Notes under the pieces: generated by a model | What the model was told of the DNA's origin: nothing | The model's input: only the letters and a program-made list of their open reading frames with translations | Database searches by the model: none | Assembly (NCBI RefSeq): GCF_003201875.1 | Contig: NZ_QJKD01000001.1 | Span: 310,001-374,000, forward strand | Direction of reading: 5' to 3' | From: Hungatella effluvii | GTDB taxonomy: Bacteria > Bacillota > Clostridia > Lachnospirales > Lachnospiraceae | DNA length: 64,000 nucleotides | Program-made: the position numbers and the translations under genes | In this document: in pieces, positions 1 to 8,230 of the stretch | Numbering within the stretch: the stretch's first letter is position 1 | Layout: each line of letters opens with the position of its first letter

Positions 1-997
1 CTGTCAGTACCGCTGCAAGAGCAAGAGCATAAAGACTCTCACAGTTCACCCAATCCACCTTGTCATCCGCCTTAAGCTCTCCTGTATCCGTCCTTACTGT
101 ATCCTCTCCCTCCTTCCCATAGCAGTCAAACCGATGAATCACACCCCCATGTGTCCGGTCAACTGCTGCTTCAGCAGTATCTTGAATAATGCTGAGCGCA
201 CTCGAAATTACAGCATCATCCGTTCCTCTTGCATAATCGATGCAAAACCACATTCCTTCAAAAATATGTCCAGGGTTGACAATTCGCCCCTCCGGAGTAT
301 CCCACACGCTTCCATCTTCTTTAAGACTTTCCAACAGATATCCGCTCTCATTTTTCCCAAAGAAATACAACAGTTTATGAATACAGAAATCAATAAACGG
401 TCCTGTGACATCTTTTCCCAGAACTTTTTCCGCTATCATGGACGAATGAACAGCAATCATGTATGGGGAATGTCTCTCGATCCCCTTCTGCCACACATGC
501 GGTTTTATATCCCGGAACTCAGGATCCATAATATGATTTCTAGCACAATCAAATGTCTCCCTGATCAGTACATAATCCGTCTGGTCTCCCGATGAAGATG
601 CATACTGTGCCAGCGCGATCAGGGCAAATAGATCCGTAAAGATGGTTGTTGTTCCTTCAATCACCCGTTCTCCATCTTCCGACACCTCATAATACCATCG
701 GCCCTCCCCGGCATATGCATGGTGAACCAGAAAATCACGTCCCAGCTTTGCCAGTGAAAGCCACTTATCCTCATGGCCAGAATATTCATAATAGGCAGCA
801 AACATATACGTTTGGCGTGCTTGAGCCCATATATTCTTACGCCTGGAAACCAGTTCCCAATCCTCGCCGAAATCAGTTATATAACCTCCGGTCGGGTCCA
901 CAGTATGCTTCGCCCACTCTTCCATAATATCTGAGAGCTGACTTCTATACATGGCCGCCAGTTCCCTGGCCTCTTCACTTTTTATCCCCGTTACCAT
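1..997 (-). CDS. AGE-family epimerase/isomerase (3' end missing)
   Basis: The frame stays open on the minus strand from ATG at 997 to the window edge, giving 332 residues of a family usually near 400. The residues after the start include a WAQARQTYMFAAYYE segment (about 58-72) and, further on, NPGHIFEGMWF, which are hallmark (alpha/alpha)6-barrel motifs of the N-acylglucosamine 2-epimerase (AGE) family. Family members interconvert GlcNAc and ManNAc, epimerise cellobiose or mannose at C2, or isomerise aldoses to ketoses, including sulfoquinovose (YihS). The sequence alone does not say which substrate is used. The start lies 22 bp after the solute-binding-protein stop, so it is the last visible gene of the operon that begins at 9430. 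A NagA deacetylase and a sialidase in the window would fit an acylhexosamine, but that is inference. Confidence 0.85.
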   Translation of the reverse strand, partial: MVTGIKSEEARELAAMYRSQLSDIMEEWAKHTVDPTGGYITDFGEDWELVSRRKNIWAQARQTYMFAAYYEYSGHEDKWLSLAKLGRDFLVHHAYAGEGRWYYEVSEDGERVIEGTTTIFTDLFALIALAQYASSSGDQTDYVLIRETFDCARNHIMDPEFRDIKPHVWQKGIERHSPYMIAVHSSMIAEKVLGKDVTGPFIDFCIHKLLYFFGKNESGYLLESLKEDGSVWDTPEGRIVNPGHIFEGMWFCIDYARGTDDAVISSALSIIQDTAEAAVDRTHGGVIHRFDCYGKEGEDTVRTDTGELKADDKVDWVNCESLYALALAAVLT

Positions 998-1018
998 ACT
1001 AATCCTCTCTGAACGTAC

Positions 1019-2380
1019 TTAATCAAGAATCATTTCTGCGGCCTTCTTAAAGTCTGTGATTGCCTTGTCCACATCCGTCTTTCCAACGGTCACCGCCTGA
1101 GCCAATGCACAGAGTTCAAGATTTAAATCACTGTTCTGCGGAATGAAAACCTGTGTCTTTGTATTTGCCTCAGAACCGGCAGCCCCCTTTAAAATCAGAC
1201 TATCATCCACTGCGTGTTCCATAGATTTCTTAGCCGGGTATGCAAGCGTCTCATTAGACATACGGTAACTCAGATTATCATTCGTTATAATATATTCAAC
1301 AAGCTTTTCTACAGCTTTCTTTCGTGCATCTCCATTATCCACCATCATCAGGCAGTGGGACTGTAAGATACTCTGTCCCGTACCGCTGCCGCCTTTTAAA
1401 GGCTTTGCTGTAACCGTAAATGCTTCCGATTCCGGATTGATCGGTTTGATACCTGCAAATCCCCATGACTGATCATAATACATGGCCAGTCTGCCCAGAG
1501 CAAATAAGTTTCTCAAATCCTTCAGCTTTGCATTCTGCGGATTATAGCCTTTCTCATCCAGAAGCTTCAGCATTTCAAAGGCCTGCTTAAATCCTTCATT
1601 GTCACAGCTTAACTTTCCATTTTCATCAAGCACCTGGCCTCCAAAATTGAATACCATGCTCGTCAGGGAAGCGCCCGATACCGGCACCGATGCAGTGGTC
1701 TGACCAAACGCATATACCTGATTTCCATCTGCGTCCTTTAATTCAGAAAGTTTCTCTGCGCACTTAAGCATCTCGTCATAGGTAGTCGGAGGATTCGACG
1801 CATCCAACCCGGCCTGCTCAAACAAATCCTTATTGATGTACAAAATATACGGTCCTACATATAATGGAAGAGAATAAAGCACCTGATCAACTGAGTGTGC
1901 TTCCAAAACATTAGGATAGAAATCCGCCAGATACTCCGCCGACATAATGTCTGATACCGGACATGCTATTCCCGAATCCGCCAAAGTTGGAGTCCAGTCC
2001 AATTCACCAAAAATCAGGTCAACATACTCGCCACCCCCTGCCATATTAATAACCTGCTGCACCATTTCCCCAAACGGCGCCGTAATCCATTCAATCGTTA
2101 TATTGGGATTCTCCGCTTCAAAATCTGTTTTAATCTTTTCCCAGAAGGCACTGTTTCCTTCCTCCAAAACCGCGTAATTAGCAAACTTAATTGTAACCGG
2201 CTCCTCCTGGCTCTCAGTATTTTCTGTGTTTGGAACCTCCGTCTTTGCCGTCTCTGCCTGACTTTCTTTTGTTTCCTGGTTGACCGGCACCTCAGCAGTC
2301 TCTTTTCCCCCTTTTTGACAGCCCGCTGTAAAAATCATTGTGCAGGCAAGTGCAAGTGCCATCCATCTTCCTTTCTTCAT
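1019..2380 (-). CDS. Sugar ABC transporter substrate-binding lipoprotein
   Basis: The 453-residue product starts with a lipoprotein signal peptide: basic MKKGR, a hydrophobic core, then the lipobox TAGC with Cys at about 21, followed by an acidic Thr/Glu-rich linker. The body has the layout of family-1 extracellular solute-binding proteins (LPLYVGPYILYINKDLF, PPTTYDEMLKCAEKL), which bind sugars outside the membrane and deliver them to a MalFG-type permease. No partner permease lies in the visible operon; it may lie left of the window, or the protein may be an orphan receptor. It sits between a TauE/SafE permease and the AGE epimerase. The 445-bp gap upstream holds a perfect 22-bp palindrome, so it may have its own promoter besides read-through. 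Confidence 0.88.
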   Translation of the reverse strand: MKKGRWMALALACTMIFTAGCQKGGKETAEVPVNQETKESQAETAKTEVPNTENTESQEEPVTIKFANYAVLEEGNSAFWEKIKTDFEAENPNITIEWITAPFGEMVQQVINMAGGGEYVDLIFGELDWTPTLADSGIACPVSDIMSAEYLADFYPNVLEAHSVDQVLYSLPLYVGPYILYINKDLFEQAGLDASNPPTTYDEMLKCAEKLSELKDADGNQVYAFGQTTASVPVSGASLTSMVFNFGGQVLDENGKLSCDNEGFKQAFEMLKLLDEKGYNPQNAKLKDLRNLFALGRLAMYYDQSWGFAGIKPINPESEAFTVTAKPLKGGSGTGQSILQSHCLMMVDNGDARKKAVEKLVEYIITNDNLSYRMSNETLAYPAKKSMEHAVDDSLILKGAAGSEANTKTQVFIPQNSDLNLELCALAQAVTVGKTDVDKAITDFKKAAEMILD

Positions 2381-2825
2381 GTAAATCCCCTCTCTTTCTT
2401 AGTACTGAACACCGTTTTGCAGCCCCTATATATACACACGTGTGTATATAGGGTATATAAAATGGTTGACCATTTTATTTTTACCCCTACTAATATTGCA
2501 AATGATTTTTCTAAAAACCAAACATTAAGCTGAGTTGTATTAGGATTCGCCAACATGGCATTTTATACAAATATATTATAATAAATACGTGTGTATAATA
2601 CATATTTATCATATATTATATAACTTGTCAATATGCTTTATTATACATTACGTCAAATTGCCTATATTTATATATTATTTTACTTTTTCTTCTACTTTTT
2701 TAATTCATTAAAAATTTTATAAAAAAGCCGGATGCCGTACGTACACGCCCATATGCAGCGGAATTTGTATGATATATCATCTTTGCTGCCACTCCTTTCA
2801 TGCTGTTCGCAATATTGAATATGTA
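2381..2825. other. AT-rich 445-bp intergenic stretch
   Basis: No convincing gene is seen. The stretch is very AT-rich between about 2450 and 2720. It contains the palindrome at 2429-2450 and a related half site (TACGTGTGTATA) at 2586-2597. On the minus strand TATAAT occurs at 2580-2575 and 2620-2615, and TTGACA at 2631-2626; no pair has ideal spacing, so the promoter for the binding-protein gene cannot be fixed. A run of T follows GCATCCGGC on the minus strand near 2725, a weak terminator candidate for the permease upstream. Confidence 0.5.
2429..2450. promoter_or_regulatory. 22-bp perfect palindrome, probable operator
   Basis: Both arms match exactly around the core ACACACGTGTGT, centred between 2439 and 2440, 49 bp upstream of the binding-protein start codon. 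An incomplete second copy lies at about 2586-2597. It differs from both the LacI-type site at 9529 and the ROK-type sites, so a further regulator is implied. Confidence 0.55.
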
Positions 2826-3557
2826 TCACCGAAGCCCGCCCTGCACCACAATCACCACTCCCGCAAATGCCATAAACCCATACACACACTTTCTCATAAC
2901 ATCAATGTTGATCTTCTTAACAATCCTGCTTCCAAGGACACATCCGGTTAAGATGGCGGCAATCCCGAATCCCATTAGAGGGATCAGTGATACAGTCAGA
3001 AAGCCATTGCAGATCCTGGATATCAGGTTGAAAATTACCGTGAAGGAAAAAAATGCATTCAGGGTTCCTAGATACTCTTCTTTTGTATCCGTCGCTGCCA
3101 GATAAAACAGACTGGCCGGCGGCCCGCTGATTCCAAATAAACCGCCGCAGATGCCAGCCAGGGCGCCGCATCCAAACTTCATAAAGAATGTCGGTTTCAC
3201 CGAAAGCTTGCCTGAAAAGGCAAAGAAGTATACCGACAGTAAAATCAGAAATACACCGAAAAATCCTTTCAGCTTTCCCGCGTCCACATAGGCGGAACCA
3301 TGGATCGCAAGTGTGCTGGTAACCAGATAAACGGCGGCCGGTATTAGGATGCTTTTATAATGCACCGCCTTACGGTATCTCCAAAACATGGAAAATGACA
3401 GTGTCATGGTTATGACATCGCTGAGTGCCGGAGCCGCCGTCATATTTAGAATAAGCGGAAGAAAAATCATGATGATTACTGCACCGCCAAATCCTGTAAC
3501 TGCCTGCACAAGTCCTCCGCAGAAGGAGGAGAAAATTACTATTAGTACCTGTTCCAT
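2826..3557 (-). CDS. TauE/SafE family permease
   Basis: This 243-residue integral membrane protein has about eight hydrophobic segments and the duplicated glycine-rich signature of the TauE/SafE family (GLVQAVTGFGGAVIIM near the start, GALAGICGGLFGISGPP in the middle). The family exports sulfite, sulfoacetate and other small organic anions, or imports sulfur compounds. The start is placed at ATG 3557, preceded by AAGGGAG; the longer upstream reading lacks membrane character. It follows a second TauE/SafE gene (3737-4534) separated by a large structured element. The two are not near-identical, so they may transport different solutes or form a heteromeric pair (inference). Confidence 0.85.
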   Translation of the reverse strand: MEQVLIVIFSSFCGGLVQAVTGFGGAVIIMIFLPLILNMTAAPALSDVITMTLSFSMFWRYRKAVHYKSILIPAAVYLVTSTLAIHGSAYVDAGKLKGFFGVFLILLSVYFFAFSGKLSVKPTFFMKFGCGALAGICGGLFGISGPPASLFYLAATDTKEEYLGTLNAFFSFTVIFNLISRICNGFLTVSLIPLMGFGIAAILTGCVLGSRIVKKINIDVMRKCVYGFMAFAGVVIVVQGGLR

Positions 3558-3605
3558 CGCATCTCCCTTGCTGGTTGCTGCCCGCTGACCGATACCCGAT
3601 ACCCC

Positions 3606-3730
3606 GCAGTGCACCTCGGTTCCGCTCCGCTACACCTCGGTCACGGGCTTCGCCCTATGAAAAAAGCCAAAGGAAAATTTGTTTATGTGCGAGCACAACA
3701 CAAATTTTCCTTTGGCTTTTTTCGCACTGC
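3606..3730 (-). repeat. Structured intra-operon element A
   Basis: An outer stem (GCAGTGC at 3606-3612 with GCACTGC at 3724-3730) encloses three parts: a region with a directly repeated ACCTCGGT, a short GGGC/GCCC hairpin, and a perfect 22-bp stem (3660-3681 with 3701-3722). The loop of the long stem folds into a small hairpin, TGTG-CGAG-CACA on the plus strand. It lies just after the stop of one TauE gene and before the next. Elements B (13142) and C (23265) share this layout but not the stem sequences. Confidence 0.75.
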
Positions 3731-3736
3731 TCATTG

Positions 3737-4534
3737 CTAACGTGCAAATTGATAAATATTGTAAATATTGATAAATATAATCACAATCATTAAAATGATG
3801 AATAACTTGTCCACCACTTTGGAATCAATTTTTTTATTGATAATCCGGCCGCTCATTCCACCGAGAATACCGCCGATTACCATGAGCACCAAAAGCCAGA
3901 TCGTGAACTCTGGTACAGTTCTGGTGACCAGGGAATTTATCAGGCTGGTAATCTGTGAAAACAGAATAATGTACAGGGAATTCTGGGCCGCTGTTTTTGT
4001 TTCCATGGAAAAGAAATAGAACAGGACAACCAGATTGATCGGGCCTCCTCCGATTCCCAGGAAGGAGGAGAAAATTCCCAGCACGATACCTATGACGATA
4101 CATAATACCGCATTCGTCACATGGAGCGTTTTTATCTTATCCTTTTTTAGCGTATAAATCAGAGTTCCCAGTGTGATAATGAGCAGACATCCTGCCTGAA
4201 CTGCTCCCACCATATCTTTATTCACAAACATGTCGGAAAGCGCCTGGAACATGGATTTTCCAACTACGCCTCCAATCGCGGCACCAATCGCTAAAGGTGT
4301 CCCTGTCTTCATGTCAATCAATGATTCCCCGCTCATCTTTCCCTTGATTACGGAATAGCAGGTCATGGCCAGCACCGTACAGCCTGACAGGAAACTGATG
4401 GTTGAAACGCTTAAGACTCCAAATGCGTCAAGCGTAGGCTTTATGATAACACCTCCGCCAATTCCACAGATCGCTCCTGCTATGGATGCCCCGAAGCTGA
4501 CAATCCAGAATAAAATATAAAGATATCCACTCAT
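3737..4534 (-). CDS. TauE/SafE family permease
   Basis: This 265-residue membrane protein begins with a hydrophobic segment followed by SIAGAICGIGGGVIIKP, the N-terminal TauE/SafE repeat motif. The second repeat motif, FSSFLGIGGGPINLVVLFYFF, appears near the middle. About eight transmembrane segments are visible. It is the first of two adjacent permeases downstream of nagA, with only 36 bp between the nagA stop and its start. The ribosome binding site (AGAGACGG) is weak. Its function could be export of an acidic sulfur compound or another organic anion released by the pathway; the substrate cannot be read from the sequence. Confidence 0.85.
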   Translation of the reverse strand: MSGYLYILFWIVSFGASIAGAICGIGGGVIIKPTLDAFGVLSVSTISFLSGCTVLAMTCYSVIKGKMSGESLIDMKTGTPLAIGAAIGGVVGKSMFQALSDMFVNKDMVGAVQAGCLLIITLGTLIYTLKKDKIKTLHVTNAVLCIVIGIVLGIFSSFLGIGGGPINLVVLFYFFSMETKTAAQNSLYIILFSQITSLINSLVTRTVPEFTIWLLVLMVIGGILGGMSGRIINKKIDSKVVDKLFIILMIVIIFINIYNIYQFAR

Positions 4535-4570
4535 TATCTAACCGTCTCTTTCTCACTCATTTTTATATAT

Positions 4571-5716
4571 TCAGTGACACTCTTTCCCCTTAACTAAGGT
4601 ACGCACAACATTACATTCCTCATCCAAAAATACGAGATCCGCATCCTTGCCTGGCTCGATGGAGCCTACCCGGTCATAGACACCGATCAGTCTGGCCGGA
4701 TTCTCTGTCAGCATCGGAATGATATCCGTCAGAGAACGTCCCGTAAATTCCAGAAGATTCTTAAGCGCCTTTCCGGTTGTCAGCGTGCTGCCTGCGCGGG
4801 TTCCGTCAGTAGCCAGCTTCGCATCGCCATCCACTACCACCACGTCATTGACTCCCAGCTTATAATTGCCATCCGGAAGTCCGGCGGCCATGATGGAATC
4901 CGTGATCGCAACCACACGGTCCAGCCCCTTAATCTTAATGATAAAGCGGACTGTGCCCGGATGAAGGTGTCTGCCGTCACAAATCATTTCACAGTACACA
5001 TCGTCATCTTCCAGTACAGCTCCCCAGATCGCCGGGAAATGCTGATGCAGCAGCTTCATGGCATTGCCGGTATGAGTTGCCCCTAAAGCGCCGTTTTGTA
5101 TGGCTTTTCGCGCCGTATCATAATCCGCGCCTGAATGGCCGATGGCAACCTGGATACCCAGGCTCTTGATGTAGGGGATGAAATCTACGATGCCTTCCAC
5201 CTCAGGCGAAACCGTAATATAGCGGATATCTCCTTCCGCCTCTTCCTGGTAAGCCTTTAAAAGCTCCATGTCAGGCTTCTTTAAGAGGTGCTCCGGCATG
5301 GCTCCTTTGTAATCCGGGCATAAGAATGGTCCCTCCAGATGGATTCCCATCAGATTCGCACCATGATGCTCCGTCTTCTTCCATTCTTTATACATATCGA
5401 TGGCCTGCATCGTCTGCTCTTTCGTATCCGTAAGGACGGAACAGAGCCAGCTGGTCGTTCCCTGCGAAGCGAAGAAACGGCAGATTTTCTCAAAGCCTTC
5501 CGCGTCCGCCCCATTGACATCCACGCCCACCGCTCCGTGGGTGTGAATATCAAGGAAGCCGGGAACCACACGGCTTCCGCCGGCATCAATTACCTCGTCA
5601 CAGGACTCTCCCCCACAGCCGCCCATACGGGCAATCCGGCCGTCTTCCAGCAGAAGATCCAACGCCTCAAAACGGTGGTTGTGATAGACAGATGCATTTT
5701 TAATCAATGTTTTCAC
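4571..5716 (-). CDS. nagA: N-acetylglucosamine-6-phosphate deacetylase
   Basis: NagA removes the acetyl group from GlcNAc-6-phosphate (or a related hexosamine phosphate) in the cytoplasm. A GTG start at 5716 with GGAAGGGGG seven bases upstream gives 381 residues, the usual NagA length; a longer reading from 5767 has no ribosome binding site. Metal and catalytic residues of the amidohydrolase fold are visible: HTHG (58-61), HLEGPF with Glu128, GHS with His194, THTGN with His215, and catalytic Asp273 in AITDS. The gene is cotranscribed with kinase, isomerase and racemase genes and with two TauE/SafE permeases. The matching deaminase-like gene is 32 kb away under the same LacI-type site. A GalNAc-type (AgaA) substrate is also possible. 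Confidence 0.92.
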   Translation of the reverse strand: MKTLIKNASVYHNHRFEALDLLLEDGRIARMGGCGGESCDEVIDAGGSRVVPGFLDIHTHGAVGVDVNGADAEGFEKICRFFASQGTTSWLCSVLTDTKEQTMQAIDMYKEWKKTEHHGANLMGIHLEGPFLCPDYKGAMPEHLLKKPDMELLKAYQEEAEGDIRYITVSPEVEGIVDFIPYIKSLGIQVAIGHSGADYDTARKAIQNGALGATHTGNAMKLLHQHFPAIWGAVLEDDDVYCEMICDGRHLHPGTVRFIIKIKGLDRVVAITDSIMAAGLPDGNYKLGVNDVVVVDGDAKLATDGTRAGSTLTTGKALKNLLEFTGRSLTDIIPMLTENPARLIGVYDRVGSIEPGKDADLVFLDEECNVVRTLVKGKECH

Positions 5717-5852
5717 TGAAAAACCCCCTTCCATAAATATTACTGTCCGGCGTAAATACCCCGGCATTGCTTAGAACGGCCCGTCAGCCACAAGGTTCTG
5801 CCGCTGTAAGGCCGTTCCGTCATTGTTTTAATCAGAAATCATCAAACACCCT

Positions 5853-7346
5853 TTAGTGGTGCATATGAGCCGCACAGGCACAGTCTTCCGCGCCCTTTCC
5901 CTCATATACGTCATCCTTCATCATCAGATGAACGGCTCCCAGCTTAAATGTCTGCGGAAGAGCAAGAATATTCGGATTCGGTCCTACAAATTTCTTCTTT
6001 GCATCCTCCAGCGCCTCTTCGATGGTTGCTCTCGTCTTAAGTCCCATTCCTCTTGCATATCCCGGATCCTGAGCGCCGCAGAGATAGATTGCGGAAGTGT
6101 TCATCTCCGCAATGTGGCCGCAACTAATCATGGAGAAGCCGTGGAATGGATGGAACGCGTTGCAGTAACGATACTTTCTGATATACTCCTCATTGGTTGC
6201 AAAGTACTCGCCATAGCGGTTCATATCCGGAAGTGTATTCATATAGTCGTGCTGGAACATATCGTACATTTCTCTAAGATACGGCCACAGTTCATCGTGG
6301 AAGTATCCGTTGCAGAGAGAAGCGCAGATAATTACACAGTTATCGCTCATGATTCTCTTATGTCTGATGACCTGGGCGGAAATAGCCTGAAGCAGCATAA
6401 TCGGATTGGTTCCCATGCCTTCTCCGTAGTGGAAGAACTGAGGCATACCAAATACCATGACATCGTACTTCTTCTCTGCCCACGGTACATACGTTCTCTT
6501 GTCTGCCATGATCCAGGAGTGAGGCTGCATTACCTTTGCGTATCCGCTGTTGATCTCAATCTGTCTGGATTTCGTATCGAGAACCGCGTCACAGCAGAAG
6601 AACTTCTTGCCCATGCATTTCTCCATGTGCTGTCCGATCTCGTCAAACTTTGTTCTCATCAGAGACGTACCGCTGACCGGAGTAAAGTCCTTCCGGTGCA
6701 TAACCTCCGGCACATGGTGGGAGGCAATGGAACGCCAGTGCGTAATTCCTGTCGCGCAGTGCTTGTAGCCGCCTGAATATCCGCCATAAGGATTGCCCTG
6801 TGTATGGCCGATCAGAATAGCGACATCACTGTCGTAAACGTACTTATTCATCAGAACAGGGTCGCCTCTGTCCGTGGTTCCTAAATCTACCAGATGATCG
6901 TAATCCTCGCTGTCGTGATTGATGATCTGATGGGTATGCCAGAACTCATGGAACAGCTCGTCGCCCAGTATATTATGAATCTCCTGCTCTGTATTCTTCC
7001 GGTGAAGGCCGTTGGAACAGATCAGTAAAATGTCCTTCTTCTCCACACCAGCCGCATACAGCTCGTCCAGAATCAGTTTAATGGATATCTTGCGGTGAGA
7101 CGTCGGCTGCTCTCCGCCTTTTACACGGTCTGGGAAAATAATGGTAACCTTGGATCCCTTATGTGCCAGTTCAGAGAGGGGTTCCATACCCATAGGGTTC
7201 CTGATGGACTTTAAAGTCTCCTCTACCAGACGGTCCTCCGGAATATATGCCGGATCCGGCACGGTCTCACCCGGAATAAAGATGTCAGTTGTATCGGGAA
7301 GTTCTGCCGCCATAAGGCCGGCGCCGTATTCAAATGATAATTTCAT
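5853..7346 (-). CDS. LarA-family nickel-pincer racemase/epimerase (DUF2088)
   Basis: The 497-residue product belongs to the lactate racemase family, which uses a nickel-pincer nucleotide cofactor to racemise or epimerise 2-hydroxy acids. Visible conserved points are FPDR (71-74), NGLHRK with His115, a central His in HTHQIINHD, and GGYKHCATGITHW (about 192-204) with the cofactor-binding Lys and the following His. ATG at 7346 is chosen because AGGAGG precedes it; the frame extends to 7379 without a site. No larB/C/E cofactor-synthesis genes are in the window. Its place between a triosephosphate-isomerase-like gene and nagA suggests an aldonate or sugar-derived 2-hydroxy acid rather than free lactate, which is inference; lactate, malate or sulfolactate remain possible. 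Confidence 0.85.
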   Translation of the reverse strand: MKLSFEYGAGLMAAELPDTTDIFIPGETVPDPAYIPEDRLVEETLKSIRNPMGMEPLSELAHKGSKVTIIFPDRVKGGEQPTSHRKISIKLILDELYAAGVEKKDILLICSNGLHRKNTEQEIHNILGDELFHEFWHTHQIINHDSEDYDHLVDLGTTDRGDPVLMNKYVYDSDVAILIGHTQGNPYGGYSGGYKHCATGITHWRSIASHHVPEVMHRKDFTPVSGTSLMRTKFDEIGQHMEKCMGKKFFCCDAVLDTKSRQIEINSGYAKVMQPHSWIMADKRTYVPWAEKKYDVMVFGMPQFFHYGEGMGTNPIMLLQAISAQVIRHKRIMSDNCVIICASLCNGYFHDELWPYLREMYDMFQHDYMNTLPDMNRYGEYFATNEEYIRKYRYCNAFHPFHGFSMISCGHIAEMNTSAIYLCGAQDPGYARGMGLKTRATIEEALEDAKKKFVGPNPNILALPQTFKLGAVHLMMKDDVYEGKGAEDCACAAHMHH

Positions 7347-7375
7347 ATAAATTTCCTCCTGCTTTTGATTTGCAA

Positions 7376-8212
7376 TCAATGTCCCATGTAGGTTTTAATG
7401 ATTTCCAGATACTCTTCCGGGTAAAATCCAATCTCTCCCTGGAATCTGGTCAGTGCGATAAGCCCGCCGTCCATTACCGGAACGGAAGCCAGCATCTCTG
7501 CATTATCCACCTTTAATCCACCGCCGTACACAACATCGCATCCATCGGTAATTTCCTTAATATAAGTGCCGATCATGGTGATATAGTCCTTATCCGGCGG
7601 AATCTTTCCAGGTCCGATGGCCCAGATCGGTTCATACGCAATGGTGACCAGGCTCTTATCCACGCCTTCCAGGCCGACAGTAATCTGCTCCTTTAATACC
7701 TCTTTCCATCTCTCCTGCTCTTCAGAGGACTCTCCGATACAGTATAACACAGACAGACCGGAAGAAACAGCCTTTTTTATCTCCTGATTCAGCAGGCGGT
7801 TCACCGCTTTTGTATCCGTCACTCCGGCTTCCGCCAGGATTCCCGCCTTGTCTTTTCTCTCTTCACAGTGGCCGATAATTGTCGTGGTGCAGCCGATGGC
7901 TTTCGCCGCATTAGCCGTCCTGTTGGTGGTAAATGCGCCAAAATTGCCGTGGGCCGCCGTATCGTCGCGGTATACGCTCTGGCATCCAACCTTAACCGGA
8001 CTGTCCTCACACAGTGCGCCTGCGGCCGAAATCAAGTGGGCCTCCGGAAAATACATGGCAAATTCCACGTCTTCACCGGCATATTTTTTTAACTGCTCCT
8101 GGGTATTGGATACAATAAAGCTTCCCCACTCGCCAATGGGAGCAATGCTGTTTACCCCGCCGTATTCCTTCGGAATATCAAATCGTTTCAAATTCAAAAA
8201 AATGTGTTTCAT
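7376..8212 (-). CDS. Triosephosphate isomerase family protein (divergent)
   Basis: The 278-residue product is a recognisable TIM, which interconverts dihydroxyacetone phosphate and glyceraldehyde 3-phosphate. The catalytic Lys (NLK, Lys9), His (IIGHCEE, His115) and Glu (AYEPIWAIG, Glu194) are present. Signature positions differ from housekeeping TIMs: the N-terminus reads FLNLKRFD instead of GNWKMN, Cys replaces Ser in the GHSERR motif, and PGK replaces TGK in the phosphate loop. It is also about 25 residues longer than usual. It lies 18 bp after the kinase stop. The changes and the operon position suggest a pathway-specific paralog acting on a related phosphorylated ketose or aldose, like tetrose-phosphate isomerases of the same fold; plain TIM activity is not excluded. 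Confidence 0.85.
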   Translation of the reverse strand: MKHIFLNLKRFDIPKEYGGVNSIAPIGEWGSFIVSNTQEQLKKYAGEDVEFAMYFPEAHLISAAGALCEDSPVKVGCQSVYRDDTAAHGNFGAFTTNRTANAAKAIGCTTTIIGHCEERKDKAGILAEAGVTDTKAVNRLLNQEIKKAVSSGLSVLYCIGESSEEQERWKEVLKEQITVGLEGVDKSLVTIAYEPIWAIGPGKIPPDKDYITMIGTYIKEITDGCDVVYGGGLKVDNAEMLASVPVMDGGLIALTRFQGEIGFYPEEYLEIIKTYMGH

Positions 8213-8230
8213 CGAATCCCCTCCTTTTAA

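Noticed and set aside
3606..3730. Possible insertion-sequence end or CRISPR-like repeat in element A
   Set aside because: No transposase, no target duplication and no repeated units; the structure fits a multibranch fold instead.
5856..6776. 306-codon plus-strand frame inside the LarA-type gene
   Set aside because: It is antisense to a well-supported conserved gene and has no start signal or family likeness.
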